This document shows positions 25,634 to 34,215 of a stretch of 48,681 nt of DNA, in pieces (position 1 is the stretch's first letter; the number at the start of each line of letters is the position of its first letter). The DNA is from Tepidiphilus sp. J10 (lineage in GTDB: Bacteria > Pseudomonadota > Gammaproteobacteria > Burkholderiales > Thiobacillaceae). The stretch is from NCBI GenBank assembly GCA_945897865.1, contig CAMDHJ010000008.1, positions 1-48,681 of the forward strand, given 5' to 3'. The notes under the pieces were generated by a model that saw nothing but the letters and a program-made list of their open reading frames with translations, had not been told where the DNA came from and made no database searches. The translations under genes and the position numbers were made by a program.

Positions 25634-26536
25634 ATGCTCAGACTAGGCATCGACCTGGGCGGCACGAAAATCGAGATCGCCGCCTATGACGCCAACGGAC
25701 GCGAATGCCTGCGCCACCGCGTCGCCACGCCGCAAGGTGATTACCGCGCCAGCATCGAAAGCGTCGCCAGACTGGTAGAAAACGCCGAAAGCGAACTGCA
25801 GGCGCGCGGCAGCGTCGGCATCGGCATGCCCGGCGCCGAATCAAGAAACAGCGGCCTGATCAAGAACGCCAACTCCACCTGCCTGATCGGCCAACCACTG
25901 CGGCACGATCTGGAACAGCGCTTGCAGCGCGAAGTGCGATTGACCAACGACGCCAACTGCTTTGCCTTGTCGGAAGCCGTCGATGGCGCCGCCGCCGGCG
26001 CTGAAGTGGTGTTCGGCGTCATTCTCGGCACCGGCTGCGGCGGTGGCATCGTCGTGCGTGGACAGGTGCTCACCGGCACCAACGCCATCAGCGGCGAATG
26101 GGGCCACAACCCGCTGCCCTGGCCGACCGACGCCGAACGCCCCGGCCCCGCCTGCTACTGCGGCAAACACGGCTGCAACGAAACCTGGCTGTCCGGCCCC
26201 GGCCTGGCGCGCGACCACCACGCCCACAGCGGCCAGACGCTGACCGCCGATGCCATCGCCAGCATTGCCAACCAAAACGACCCCGCCTGCCAGGCCAGCC
26301 TGGCGCGCTACGAAGACCGCCTCGCGCGTGGCCTGGCGAATGTCATCAACCTCCTCGACCCGGATGTCATCGTCCTCGGCGGCGGGCTATCCAACATCCA
26401 GCGCCTGTACGACAACGTACCGCGTTTGTGGTCGCGCTACGTCTTCTCCGACCATGTCGCCACCCGCCTGGTCGCGCCGATGCACGGCGATTCCAGCGGC
26501 GTGCGCGGCGCGGCGTGGTTGTGGAATACGGCTTGA
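25634..26536 (+). CDS. mak: ROK-family fructokinase
   Basis: The product probably phosphorylates fructose (manno(fructo)kinase). The 300-residue length matches E. coli Mak. It begins LRLGIDLGGTKIEIAAYD (ATP phosphate-binding loop). It has LTNDANCFALSEAVDGAA with the catalytic Asp, GVILGTGCGGG, and the structural zinc site GHNPLPW...CYCGKHGCNETW, which together with the preceding GEW is characteristic of Mak-type ROK kinases. ATG 25634 has AAGGA five bases upstream. The gene stands alone; its left neighbour is divergent. Substrate specificity is inferred from the family. Confidence 0.9.
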   Translation: MLRLGIDLGGTKIEIAAYDANGRECLRHRVATPQGDYRASIESVARLVENAESELQARGSVGIGMPGAESRNSGLIKNANSTCLIGQPLRHDLEQRLQREVRLTNDANCFALSEAVDGAAAGAEVVFGVILGTGCGGGIVVRGQVLTGTNAISGEWGHNPLPWPTDAERPGPACYCGKHGCNETWLSGPGLARDHHAHSGQTLTADAIASIANQNDPACQASLARYEDRLARGLANVINLLDPDVIVLGGGLSNIQRLYDNVPRLWSRYVFSDHVATRLVAPMHGDSSGVRGAAWLWNTA

Positions 26537-26725
26537 GCGGCATGCCGGGAGCTGCGTAGTTGTTCATACGCCCGACTGAGCGAAGCTTTCCAGCGCGGAT
26601 AAGGAGAAAGAGCGGAACCAGCGGAAACAGCTGAACCAGCAAGGGCGCGCGAGCATTTTTGCAATATCCGGGTTAGCTTCAGCTGGCTGGTTTTTCGGCT
26701 TCCGGCTAGCATTGAGGCGCAGCCA

Positions 26726-27040
26726 ATGCTAACGACCGCACGGCGAAAAACACCAACTCAGGAGAGTGAATTGAAAAACCAGAGCGAAGATCAGGACACC
26801 TGTGTATGTCAGGAACGCCGAAAATATCCGCATCTAAGGGCCATCTATGATGAGTCGAGAAAATATATCGACCACCTGTTTCAAGGTAACCGGGAGCCGA
26901 TTTCAGGTCCGATGGACCATATCGCTCACCGCATCATCGAGAAGCAATACCCAAACCTCAGCAGCGAAGACATCCGCATCCTGGTTGGCGCTATCGAACG
27001 TGTACATCAGGTGTTTGCCACCGCCGGCAAGCGGGGGTGA
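26726..27040 (+). CDS. Small protein of unknown function
   Basis: The product has up to 104 residues, is cytoplasmic and charged, and carries a CVC motif (DQDTCVCQERRKYPH). It ends in a helical segment, NLSSEDIRILVGAIERVHQ. I do not recognise it. ATG 26726 has GAGG eight bases upstream. A TTG at 26771 with AGGAG six bases upstream would give an 89-residue form starting at KNQSEDQD, and may be the real start. A decayed copy of its C-terminal helix lies about 150 bp downstream. The gap 26537-26725 shows nothing I can interpret. Confidence 0.6.
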   Translation: MLTTARRKTPTQESELKNQSEDQDTCVCQERRKYPHLRAIYDESRKYIDHLFQGNREPISGPMDHIAHRIIEKQYPNLSSEDIRILVGAIERVHQVFATAGKRG

Positions 27041-27097
27041 TCGCCTTGGGCATTTATAAAATCAAGAATCGGGCCAATGCCAGCGTTTTCGTAGTCG

Positions 27098-27172
27098 ATG
27101 TCATCCAGGCTGCAACTGGACAGCTGCGAGTTGCGCCTTCTGGTCGACGCGATCGAACGCGTGCATGCCAGT
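27098..27172 (+). pseudogene. Relic of a tandem duplicate of the preceding small gene
   Basis: In one frame this stretch reads LDSCELRLLVDAIERVHAS, aligned with LSSEDIRILVGAIERVHQV of the gene at 26726-27040. About 11 of 19 positions are identical, and several codon differences are synonymous. No upstream part of the gene is present, and the frame runs on into a terminator. It is best explained as the remaining 3' end of a duplicated copy. Confidence 0.45.
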
Positions 27173-27193
27173 AACGTCAAAAAGCAAGAAAGC

Positions 27194-27219
27194 AAAAAGC
27201 CGGGCATGCCCGGCTTTTT
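27194..27219. terminator. Bidirectional intrinsic terminator
   Basis: A perfect 7-bp stem GCCGGGC / GCCCGGC (27199-27205, 27208-27214) is flanked by AAAAA on the left and TTTTT on the right. It can end transcription from both sides, serving the small gene to the left and the DsrE-like gene to the right. Confidence 0.88.
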
Positions 27220-27237
27220 CTTGGTGTTGTCCAGCGC

Positions 27238-27666
27238 TCAGGGACGCAGATAGGCGTAACCCTTTTGCTGTTGCTGCATGATCTGAATGACCCCGGCGGG
27301 GACATAGCCGATGCTGGACAGCATGTCGTCCTTGTTCAGCTTTTGATTGCGCATGGTGTTCTGGCAGGCAAGCACCTTGACGCCGGATTCAACTGCGTCA
27401 TTGATTCGGTTGCCGACTTCGGATTCGGCTTTCAGCATGTTGATGCCGGGGCCGAAAGCGATGATTTCCAGTTCCACATTGGCGTTGCCGAGGTCTTTCT
27501 GGATGTTCTTGGCATTGTTCAGTGCCAGGTTCCATTTGGCGGAATCGTTATCACTGACCTGAATCACCATTTTTGATTTTTCCATTGCCAGCGCTGGGGT
27601 GGCCATGGCGCCGAACATCAGGGCACTACTCAACAAAATACCGGCGATTGTGTGCATTTTTTTCAT
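27238..27666 (-). CDS. Exported DsrE-family protein
   Basis: The 142-residue product starts MKKMHTIAGILLSSALMFGA and continues to a likely cleavage site after ALA, so it is periplasmic. The mature part reads KMVIQVSDNDSAKWNLALNNAKNIQKDLG, then VELEIIAFGPGINML, and a cysteine in VLACQNTMRNQ. This is the DsrE/DsrF-like fold. Members of that family carry sulfur on cysteine or are of unknown function, and this exported subgroup is uncharacterised. ATG 27666 has GAGGAG seven bases upstream. The operon-free setting gives no further clue, but the window also holds fccAB and a TusA-domain gene. Confidence 0.87.
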   Translation of the reverse strand: MKKMHTIAGILLSSALMFGAMATPALAMEKSKMVIQVSDNDSAKWNLALNNAKNIQKDLGNANVELEIIAFGPGINMLKAESEVGNRINDAVESGVKVLACQNTMRNQKLNKDDMLSSIGYVPAGVIQIMQQQQKGYAYLRP

Positions 27667-27876
27667 TGAAATCTCCTCGGGGTGTGGGAAAACAGGGAAT
27701 GAAACGGCACGAATCAAATGCCATTCGCGCTGTAAGACGTGGCCGGTTTCCGTTTTATTCCATCCCGCGCGGAGAAAAGTGCGCGCCCACCCCGAACTTC
27801 AACCTGCGCTTATCCGGTTGTCACCTGAACCCAGCACGGCGCGCGATTCAAACTCATGTGAAACGAACGCCACCCC

Positions 27877-27953
27877 GTAGGATGGGCGAAGCGTAGCGCG
27901 CCCATCATTCCTGCGTTGGATGATGGGCGCGCCTTCGGCTTCGCCCATCCTAC
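27877..27953. repeat. GTAGG...CCTAC palindrome, GATGGGC class, copy 3
   Basis: This 77-bp palindrome has a left arm GTAGGATGGGCGAAGCG and a right arm CTTCGCCCATCCTAC. It lies in the gap 27667-27988 between the DsrE-like and CopD-like genes. Apart from it I see nothing in that gap. Confidence 0.9.
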
Positions 27954-27988
27954 GACTCAAGCCAAGTCAACCCAAGCCCAACCCAGGT

Positions 27989-28447
27989 TCAACCGAAAAA
28001 CCGTGCCAGCACGCCCAGTGTGCAGGTGATCAATCCCAAGCTCAGATTGATCGCGACGATCTGTCGAATCCGGTTCTGCGCCGCCGCCGCCGCTGGGATG
28101 TCACCTGCCGCCAGGTTGGAACGCAACGCGGCATAGGGCTTGAAATAGAGATAGGCGAACAATGCAGCCATCACCCAGCCGATCACCGTCATCGTCAGCA
28201 CCGTATGCGAGCCGCGTCCGGCGCCCATGCCGGTAAGGCCGTGGCCGGTGACCAGCAAGGTGACGACGCAGACCCAGACCAACGGGAAGAAGCGCGAAAA
28301 CACGCGTTGCCACAAAGCCAGTCGCACGGGGGGCTCCAACGCCATCGCACTGGGCCGCAACGCCATATGCGCGAACAACATGCCACCCACCCAGCCGATG
28401 GCGGCCAACAGGTGCAGAACCAGAAACAGGGGGATCAACCAGGTCAT
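27989..28447 (-). CDS. CopD-like integral membrane protein
   Basis: The 152-residue protein has four predicted membrane helices. The first is LIPLFLVLHLLAAIGWVGGMLFA, followed by helices near WVCVVTLLVTGHGL, VLTMTVIGWVMAALFAYLYF and IVAINLSLGLITCTLGVLA. Conserved His residues in the first and second helices (VLHLLA, TGHGL) fit the CopD domain, found in copper-resistance and HemJ-like heme-binding membrane proteins. ATG 28447 has GGAG six bases upstream. It lies downstream of tamB on the same strand with a 96-bp gap. Ligand and role are unknown. Confidence 0.82.
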   Translation of the reverse strand: MTWLIPLFLVLHLLAAIGWVGGMLFAHMALRPSAMALEPPVRLALWQRVFSRFFPLVWVCVVTLLVTGHGLTGMGAGRGSHTVLTMTVIGWVMAALFAYLYFKPYAALRSNLAAGDIPAAAAAQNRIRQIVAINLSLGLITCTLGVLARFFG

Positions 28448-28543
28448 CAACCTCTCCAGAAATATTTATTGGGCGAACCATGCAGCAAGCTCGCTGAATC
28501 GGCAAGCCGGGTGCGACGGAAACAGCACCGAATCAACCTAGGT

Positions 28544-31500
28544 TCAATCATATTCAACGCTGTAGTAGGTATCGAAACTGCTGCTCTGCTCGCCTGCCTG
28601 GGCTTCCAGGCGGACATGCGGCGTCAGTTGATAAATCACTTTCACCACCTGGCTCAGGCCATCCAGGCTTTGCTCGTAACTGAGCAAGGTGCGCGATGAC
28701 AGTCTCTTGCCGACGCTGACCACACTGCTGGCGAGATCCTGGCTGTCGCCGGCGCGCACGTCGAAGGTATCGATATTCAGGGCCTCGGCCAGCTTCGACT
28801 GGAAGTTCACCGAATCGGCCTGGCTCATCAAGGTGCCGGCGGCGATTTGCAACAGGGCGAAATCCTGTTGGACTCCAGAGTTCAAGCCGTGCCCAAGAAC
28901 TAGCCAGGACAACTTTTCGGTATCCGGCAGCGCCGGGTCGGAATACAGCGTTGCCACCGGCCGTTGCACCGTGCCGCGAACCTGCACGCCGGCGGTCACC
29001 GTGGCGGTCTTGCGCACGGCGAGCACATCAAGGCCCGGGTTGTCGATCGGGCCGATGAAGCGCAGCACGCCGCGTTCGATATTCAGTGTCTGGCCGTAGG
29101 CGGCGTAGCGGCCCTCCTCGACCCGGATGCTGCCGTCACCACGCAACTGGTTGTTGACGGTGTAGACGCGCAGTTGGCCACCCAGACGGGCATCGAATCC
29201 GGCGCCCTTGAAGAGAAAATCCTTGCCCAGGTTCAGTTTCAGATCCAGCGCCAACGGAAAGCGCTGGCTGGCCGATGGCGGGCGTGTCGGTTGGCCGACG
29301 ATCACGACGTCCGATGACAGCTGCGGCCGACTGCTGGCCGGCATTTCCAGGCGGGCGCGATCAGCGGTGAGTTCGCCGCTGAGTTGCAGGCGTTTCTGAT
29401 CCAGATTGAGCTTGGCATTGCCCGACACGATGACGCGGCGATCACTCCGGTTGTTGGCGGCGAACTTCTCGAAGCTCAACTTCAGGCCGGCGCGCGGGTT
29501 CTTCCATTCCGCTTCGCCACTGACTACAACGCGTCCGCTGCCGCCGTTCAGCACCCCTTCCTGGACACGAATCCGGTCATCCGCAAGCACCAGTTTGAGA
29601 TTGCCATCGTTGATCAAGATGCCCTCTTCCGGCATCGCGAAACGAATCCGGCTGGCATCGATGCGGCCTTCGATTTTCGGGGCTGCCAGGCTGCCGCTAC
29701 CGCTCAAAACGGCATTGAGGCTGGCATCGGCACGCATGCCGAGCGGCAGGAACGGTTTCAGCTGACGCAGATCGGCCAAATCGAATTGCGCGTTCCAGGC
29801 CAGCGGTGCGCTGCGCGGGAATTCAAAACCAACACTTGAATCACCTGCCGCACGTAACAGCGTGCCACGCGCATCGGCGTGCAACTGCCCAAGTTCGGCG
29901 CTGATTGCGTCGAGCTTGGCGGTGAGGTGATTGGCAGCCGCGTTGAGTTCGAGGCTGAGGCTGGTCAAACCCAGGTTCAATACCGGGTCGTTCAGCCGCA
30001 GATCGCCCGCTTGCCGGCGCAACCGAAACTGGCCGTCCAGCGTCTCGCCCAGGCTCAGATTCCAATCTCCATTCAGCCGCAGGTCGGTGGTGAACGGCGG
30101 CAGACTGGCTGTTGCACTTTTCAGCATCGCCAGCAACGGCGCCACCGGCAGGTTGGTCAGCGTGCCGCGACTCATGATGCGGCCTTGCTGATGGCTGAAC
30201 TGCGCCAGATTCAACTGGCCGCCGGCCAGGCTCAACGCCAGATTGTTGACCTGCTGTTGTTGGCCGGAAAGCAGCAGGCTGGCGGGTGCGGTCAGACTGA
30301 CTGGCCAATCCGCCAGCAACTCGGCACGCGTCAAGTGACCACGCCAGACCAGACTCCGCCAGGCCGAATCACGCCAAACCGGGTTAGCCAATTTGACCGG
30401 CAGGTCATCAATACCGCCAGTCAGACCGGCGCTCAAACGCCAATCGCGCCGGCGGGCGTCGAGCGACAACGTATGCGCCGAGCGCAGGCCTTTGGCGGCG
30501 ACGTCGATCTGGTCAAAAAACTGCTCCGCTAGCGCAACCCCGCGCGCTTCGATGGCGGCATTGAAAGCCCCGTTGGCGCTGGCTTGCAGGTTGAGCTGAA
30601 GATTCAGCCTGTCGGCGGCCAAGCCCCCCGGAAGCTGCAGTTTTTCGGCATCCAGCGAGGCTTCAATTGCCGGCTTCAACGGATCGCCGCTGGCGTTGCC
30701 GCTGCTGCGCACACGCCCGGCCAGACCGAGACCGCGGTTGATGTTTAAGCGCGCCAGCGCGGGCGCTTCAATCTTCCACGCCAGACGGTCGCCGGCACGA
30801 CCATAGGCACCGCTGAAGCGGGCCAGATTGCCGGCCAGATCCAGATCGATGTCGGCATCGACCAGATGCTGTTGTTCATACCGGATACGGCCGCGGCCCT
30901 TCACCGGCCGTCCTTCGAGTTCTCCCGGCGGCAAGGTGAACTCGGCAAGCAACCGCAAATCGGGCAGCAACGCGCCGCTGATCTTGCCGCGCGCATTCAA
31001 GTGCGCGGCAGGGAATTTGCCGATCCGCGCCGGGTTGATCCGGGCGGCATCGAAGCTGACGGAAATAGCGCGACTGGCATCGAGCAGCAAGCGCCCATTC
31101 GCCGCAATTTGCCCGGCCTGGCCACGGAAATCGAGACTTTCCAGATCCAGTGCAGCATCGCTGTGGGTCAGTTTGAAGTGGCCCTGACTCCAGCCCTGGC
31201 TGACATCGCCACTGATTTCAGCGCTGAGTTGCTGTCGCTCGGCATCACCGCTGAATTGCAAACCGGTCTTCAATTGCGTGGCATTCAGCGAGCCATGCAA
31301 CTCGGCCAGATTCAGCTTCTGGCTGACCAGATTCAACATCACCCGCGCACCCCGCCAACTGCCATCACCGGTCAATTGGCCGGCCGCACCCAGATCAATC
31401 AACAGAGCACTGAATTCAGCCTGGCTTGCATCGCCCACCACCGCGCCGGTCAGGTTGACCAATGGCAGACGCTGCTGGTCAAGACGGCCGGCGAGCTGAT

Positions 31501-32410
31501 TGCTCAGGCTAAAGGTGCCGAACAGGCTTTCGGCTCCTTGCGTTGCCGTTGCGGCGTTGCTTTCAACCTTGCCAGCAACCCGGCCTTCAAACAAACCGGA
31601 AAAGGCCAGGTCCGCAATCGGCGCGGCTGCGGAAAAATGGCGTGGATTGATGCCCTGCCCGCTGACCAGCAAATGCGGCAGCCGCACTTGGGCAAACGGC
31701 GCTGCTTCGCCCTGGGCCATGAACTGCATCCCCTCGGCCTTGGCCTGCAAGTTGAATGCCGGCGCCGCCAATGTGCCGCTCAATTGCACGCCCGCCCGTA
31801 CCGACAAAGGCTGCTCGCGGACCGCATCGAGCCGGCCTTGCAGCCTGAACGGCGCATCCTGACCAAGTTCGATCTCACCACGCACCGCCGCCCAGGGTGT
31901 CGTCACACTCGCCCGCGTCAGCCGATAGCGCGCATCCATCGCAGCGAGGCTGGCGCGCAGATCGTGAAATTTCAGGCTTTGCCCGGCCTGTACGATTTCC
32001 AGGCTGGCGATATCAAGTGTTCGCAGCTGCAACTCGAAGGGCAATCGCAAACTGCGCGGCAGCTCGGGCGGCGTCGGGTCGGGCTTCAGCCGGGTCAGTT
32101 GTATCGATTGCGCCGCCAGCAAATCCATGTCGACACGGCGTTGCCAGAGCGCCTGCGGCTGCCATTCAAGACGCAGATTCTCGATCTTAATCCGCTGTTG
32201 GTCGGTCGCCACGATCAATTTTCCGATACTCAGCGAACCGCACAAATCCCCCTTGACGTCGGTAAAGGCCAGACGATCCTGGCTCAGCACGCTGGCGGTT
32301 CGAGTCAGCCAGAGAAAGCCGCTTGGGCTGCTGATCATCCAGGCGACGGCGGCAAGCAACACCGTCAACAGAATGAACAACCCGGCAACCCACCAGACCA
32401 TGCGCTTCAA
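28544..32410 (-). CDS. tamB: Translocation and assembly module subunit TamB
   Basis: TamB spans the periplasm as a long beta-helical, hydrophobic-groove protein anchored in the inner membrane. Together with TamA it helps outer-membrane protein insertion and/or lipid transport. The 1288-residue protein has one N-terminal membrane helix (WWVAGLFILLTVLLAAVAWMI). Long repetitive beta-strand sequence follows, then the conserved C-terminal DUF490 domain (LAVRKTATVTAGVQVRGTV, LSWLVLGHGL and the terminal ...YYSVEYD). The start is a TTG that overlaps the tamA stop (TTGA) and has GGAG seven bases upstream; ATG 32401 is the next choice. It is the last gene of the receptor-YfiR-kinase-tamA-tamB series. 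Confidence 0.94.
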   Translation of the reverse strand: MKRMVWWVAGLFILLTVLLAAVAWMISSPSGFLWLTRTASVLSQDRLAFTDVKGDLCGSLSIGKLIVATDQQRIKIENLRLEWQPQALWQRRVDMDLLAAQSIQLTRLKPDPTPPELPRSLRLPFELQLRTLDIASLEIVQAGQSLKFHDLRASLAAMDARYRLTRASVTTPWAAVRGEIELGQDAPFRLQGRLDAVREQPLSVRAGVQLSGTLAAPAFNLQAKAEGMQFMAQGEAAPFAQVRLPHLLVSGQGINPRHFSAAAPIADLAFSGLFEGRVAGKVESNAATATQGAESLFGTFSLSNQLAGRLDQQRLPLVNLTGAVVGDASQAEFSALLIDLGAAGQLTGDGSWRGARVMLNLVSQKLNLAELHGSLNATQLKTGLQFSGDAERQQLSAEISGDVSQGWSQGHFKLTHSDAALDLESLDFRGQAGQIAANGRLLLDASRAISVSFDAARINPARIGKFPAAHLNARGKISGALLPDLRLLAEFTLPPGELEGRPVKGRGRIRYEQQHLVDADIDLDLAGNLARFSGAYGRAGDRLAWKIEAPALARLNINRGLGLAGRVRSSGNASGDPLKPAIEASLDAEKLQLPGGLAADRLNLQLNLQASANGAFNAAIEARGVALAEQFFDQIDVAAKGLRSAHTLSLDARRRDWRLSAGLTGGIDDLPVKLANPVWRDSAWRSLVWRGHLTRAELLADWPVSLTAPASLLLSGQQQQVNNLALSLAGGQLNLAQFSHQQGRIMSRGTLTNLPVAPLLAMLKSATASLPPFTTDLRLNGDWNLSLGETLDGQFRLRRQAGDLRLNDPVLNLGLTSLSLELNAAANHLTAKLDAISAELGQLHADARGTLLRAAGDSSVGFEFPRSAPLAWNAQFDLADLRQLKPFLPLGMRADASLNAVLSGSGSLAAPKIEGRIDASRIRFAMPEEGILINDGNLKLVLADDRIRVQEGVLNGGSGRVVVSGEAEWKNPRAGLKLSFEKFAANNRSDRRVIVSGNAKLNLDQKRLQLSGELTADRARLEMPASSRPQLSSDVVIVGQPTRPPSASQRFPLALDLKLNLGKDFLFKGAGFDARLGGQLRVYTVNNQLRGDGSIRVEEGRYAAYGQTLNIERGVLRFIGPIDNPGLDVLAVRKTATVTAGVQVRGTVQRPVATLYSDPALPDTEKLSWLVLGHGLNSGVQQDFALLQIAAGTLMSQADSVNFQSKLAEALNIDTFDVRAGDSQDLASSVVSVGKRLSSRTLLSYEQSLDGLSQVVKVIYQLTPHVRLEAQAGEQSSSFDTYYSVEYD

Positions 32411-34215
32411 AACAACACTCCGAGCGAGAAATGCAGACGCAGTTCATCGGTCGCCTCGCCATAGGCCAGGTCGAGGTTGATCGGCCCGACGGGCGAACGG
32501 TAGCGCGCGCCGACGCCATAACCGAATACTGGCGCCAGGTTTTCCGGACGATCGGCGGCATCGCCGGCATCGACGAACAACGCCATGCCCCAGTTACCGG
32601 GAAAGAAATAGTTGTATTCGACGCTACCGGTGACCAGATGCCGCACCGACGCGACACCGCCGCCTTCGGCGCGGCCCAGGCTCTGGTAAGCGTAGCCACG
32701 CACCGAGTTGTCACCGCCGGCACGGAACAGAAAGTCGGTTGGAATGCCGTCCACCGTGTCAGCCAGCACACTGCCCAGCTCACCGCGCAGAATCAGGCGA
32801 CCATTTTCACCCGCCCGAAAGTAACGGGTGTAGCGTCCTAGCAGGCGCAAAAATGAGGTATCCGACAGCACGGCTTCACTGGCGCCGCCAAGCTGTGCAT
32901 TCAGCACATCGCCTTGGCGGGGATAAAAATTGCGTCCCACCCGCCGCCGCGTCCAGCTCCAGTTGGCGCTCAACGCCTGGTTGCGCGAACTCAACAGACC
33001 ACCAACGCGTTGCTTTTCGGTCTGATATTGCAACGCGTGGGTGATTTCTATCTCACCGCCGGCATTGCTGCGCTGATTTCCCTTGATTCGGCTGCGTTTG
33101 GCAACCACCAGCGAGGTCAGCGTTTCCTGGCCTTCGATGTCTTCCTGTTCGACCTGTACACCGAGACTGTTGTCGTAGCCGTCACTATTGCGCGGCCAGG
33201 CCAGTTCGGCTGAACCATCCTGACGCTTTTCTTCTAGTTGCGACTCCAGTTTCAAGCGCAGCCCACGCTCCCGGATATTTCGATGCAGCCACGACACCTG
33301 CGCCCGCGCGCCCTGGTCGGTGCTGACACCGGCGCCGACGCTGAACAATTTCAGCGGACGTTCCACCACCTCGACCCGAATCGGCACCGCAGCCGCCAAT
33401 GCCGGGTCCGGCTCGATGCGGACCGTCGCCTGGATGTAATAGCCGCTTTCTTCCAATGCCAGCTGAAAATCGAGCAGATCCTGTTGCCGCACCGGTTGCC
33501 CCGGCTTGAGCGGGTTCAGTTTCCGAATGATCGATACCGGGTAACGTTGTTGCCCGCTGATCTGCGGCGTGCCGTAATAAAAAGCTGGGCCGCTGTCGAT
33601 GGTCAGGCTCAGATCAGCAGTTTGCGTGGCTGGGTCGATCAGCGCCTGACTCCGGCTCAACTGTGCCGCCGGATACCCCGCCGCCGACAATGGCCGCAGC
33701 ACAGCAGCTTTGGCCGCATCCCAGTCGGCCTGGCGAAACGGCATTGGCGGCTGCAAGGCGAACTGGCGTTCGATACGCGCCCGACGCCGCTGGCTGGCTT
33801 CCGCCGCTGCCGCCAAGGCACCGGAAAATTCGATGTTCACCGCGCGCACCCGCGTCAACGGCCCGGGCGATACGCTGAAACGCAACAGACTGTCGTGATC
33901 CGTGCGCGTCAGCGTGCTGTCGATCTGGGGCGAAAAATAGCCTTCCGTCGCCAGCAGTTCGCGCGCGGTTTCGAGACTTTCAGCCCGCAGCCGCACCTGT
34001 TCTTCCTCACTCAGCACCTCCCCTGAAGCCACCGCCAAACGCGCCGCGCGCGCCGCTTCAAGTTGCTGCGTCAGCAGCGGTTTGACTGCATCCGGCGCGT
34101 CAATCTCCACCGTCAGCGCGGATGCGGAACCGGCGCTGATCAACGCAAAAAGGAAAAAAAAGGAAGTACGACGCAAGGATACTGTTGTAGCAAACAGGTT
34201 CGACACGGTACGCAC
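32407..34215 (-). CDS. tamA: Translocation and assembly module subunit TamA
   Basis: TamA is the outer-membrane Omp85-family partner of TamB. The 602-residue protein has a signal peptide (RRTSFFFLFALISAGSASA), three POTRA-like domains (about 35-270) and a C-terminal 16-strand barrel ending in the required aromatic (HFSLGVLF). The conserved strand segment FRAGGDNSVRGYAYQSLG (with RGY) is typical of the family. The start is GTG 34215, overlapping the upstream kinase stop by one base (TAGTG), so translation is probably coupled. Further GTG/TTG codons inside the leader are alternatives. Confidence 0.94.
   Translation of the reverse strand: MRTVSNLFATTVSLRRTSFFFLFALISAGSASALTVEIDAPDAVKPLLTQQLEAARAARLAVASGEVLSEEEQVRLRAESLETARELLATEGYFSPQIDSTLTRTDHDSLLRFSVSPGPLTRVRAVNIEFSGALAAAAEASQRRRARIERQFALQPPMPFRQADWDAAKAAVLRPLSAAGYPAAQLSRSQALIDPATQTADLSLTIDSGPAFYYGTPQISGQQRYPVSIIRKLNPLKPGQPVRQQDLLDFQLALEESGYYIQATVRIEPDPALAAAVPIRVEVVERPLKLFSVGAGVSTDQGARAQVSWLHRNIRERGLRLKLESQLEEKRQDGSAELAWPRNSDGYDNSLGVQVEQEDIEGQETLTSLVVAKRSRIKGNQRSNAGGEIEITHALQYQTEKQRVGGLLSSRNQALSANWSWTRRRVGRNFYPRQGDVLNAQLGGASEAVLSDTSFLRLLGRYTRYFRAGENGRLILRGELGSVLADTVDGIPTDFLFRAGGDNSVRGYAYQSLGRAEGGGVASVRHLVTGSVEYNYFFPGNWGMALFVDAGDAADRPENLAPVFGYGVGARYRSPVGPINLDLAYGEATDELRLHFSLGVLF

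Noticed and set aside
30866-32464. 532-codon plus-strand open frame
   Set aside because: It is antisense to tamB; high GC keeps the opposite frame open. The product has low-complexity Gln/Arg-rich sequence and no domain.
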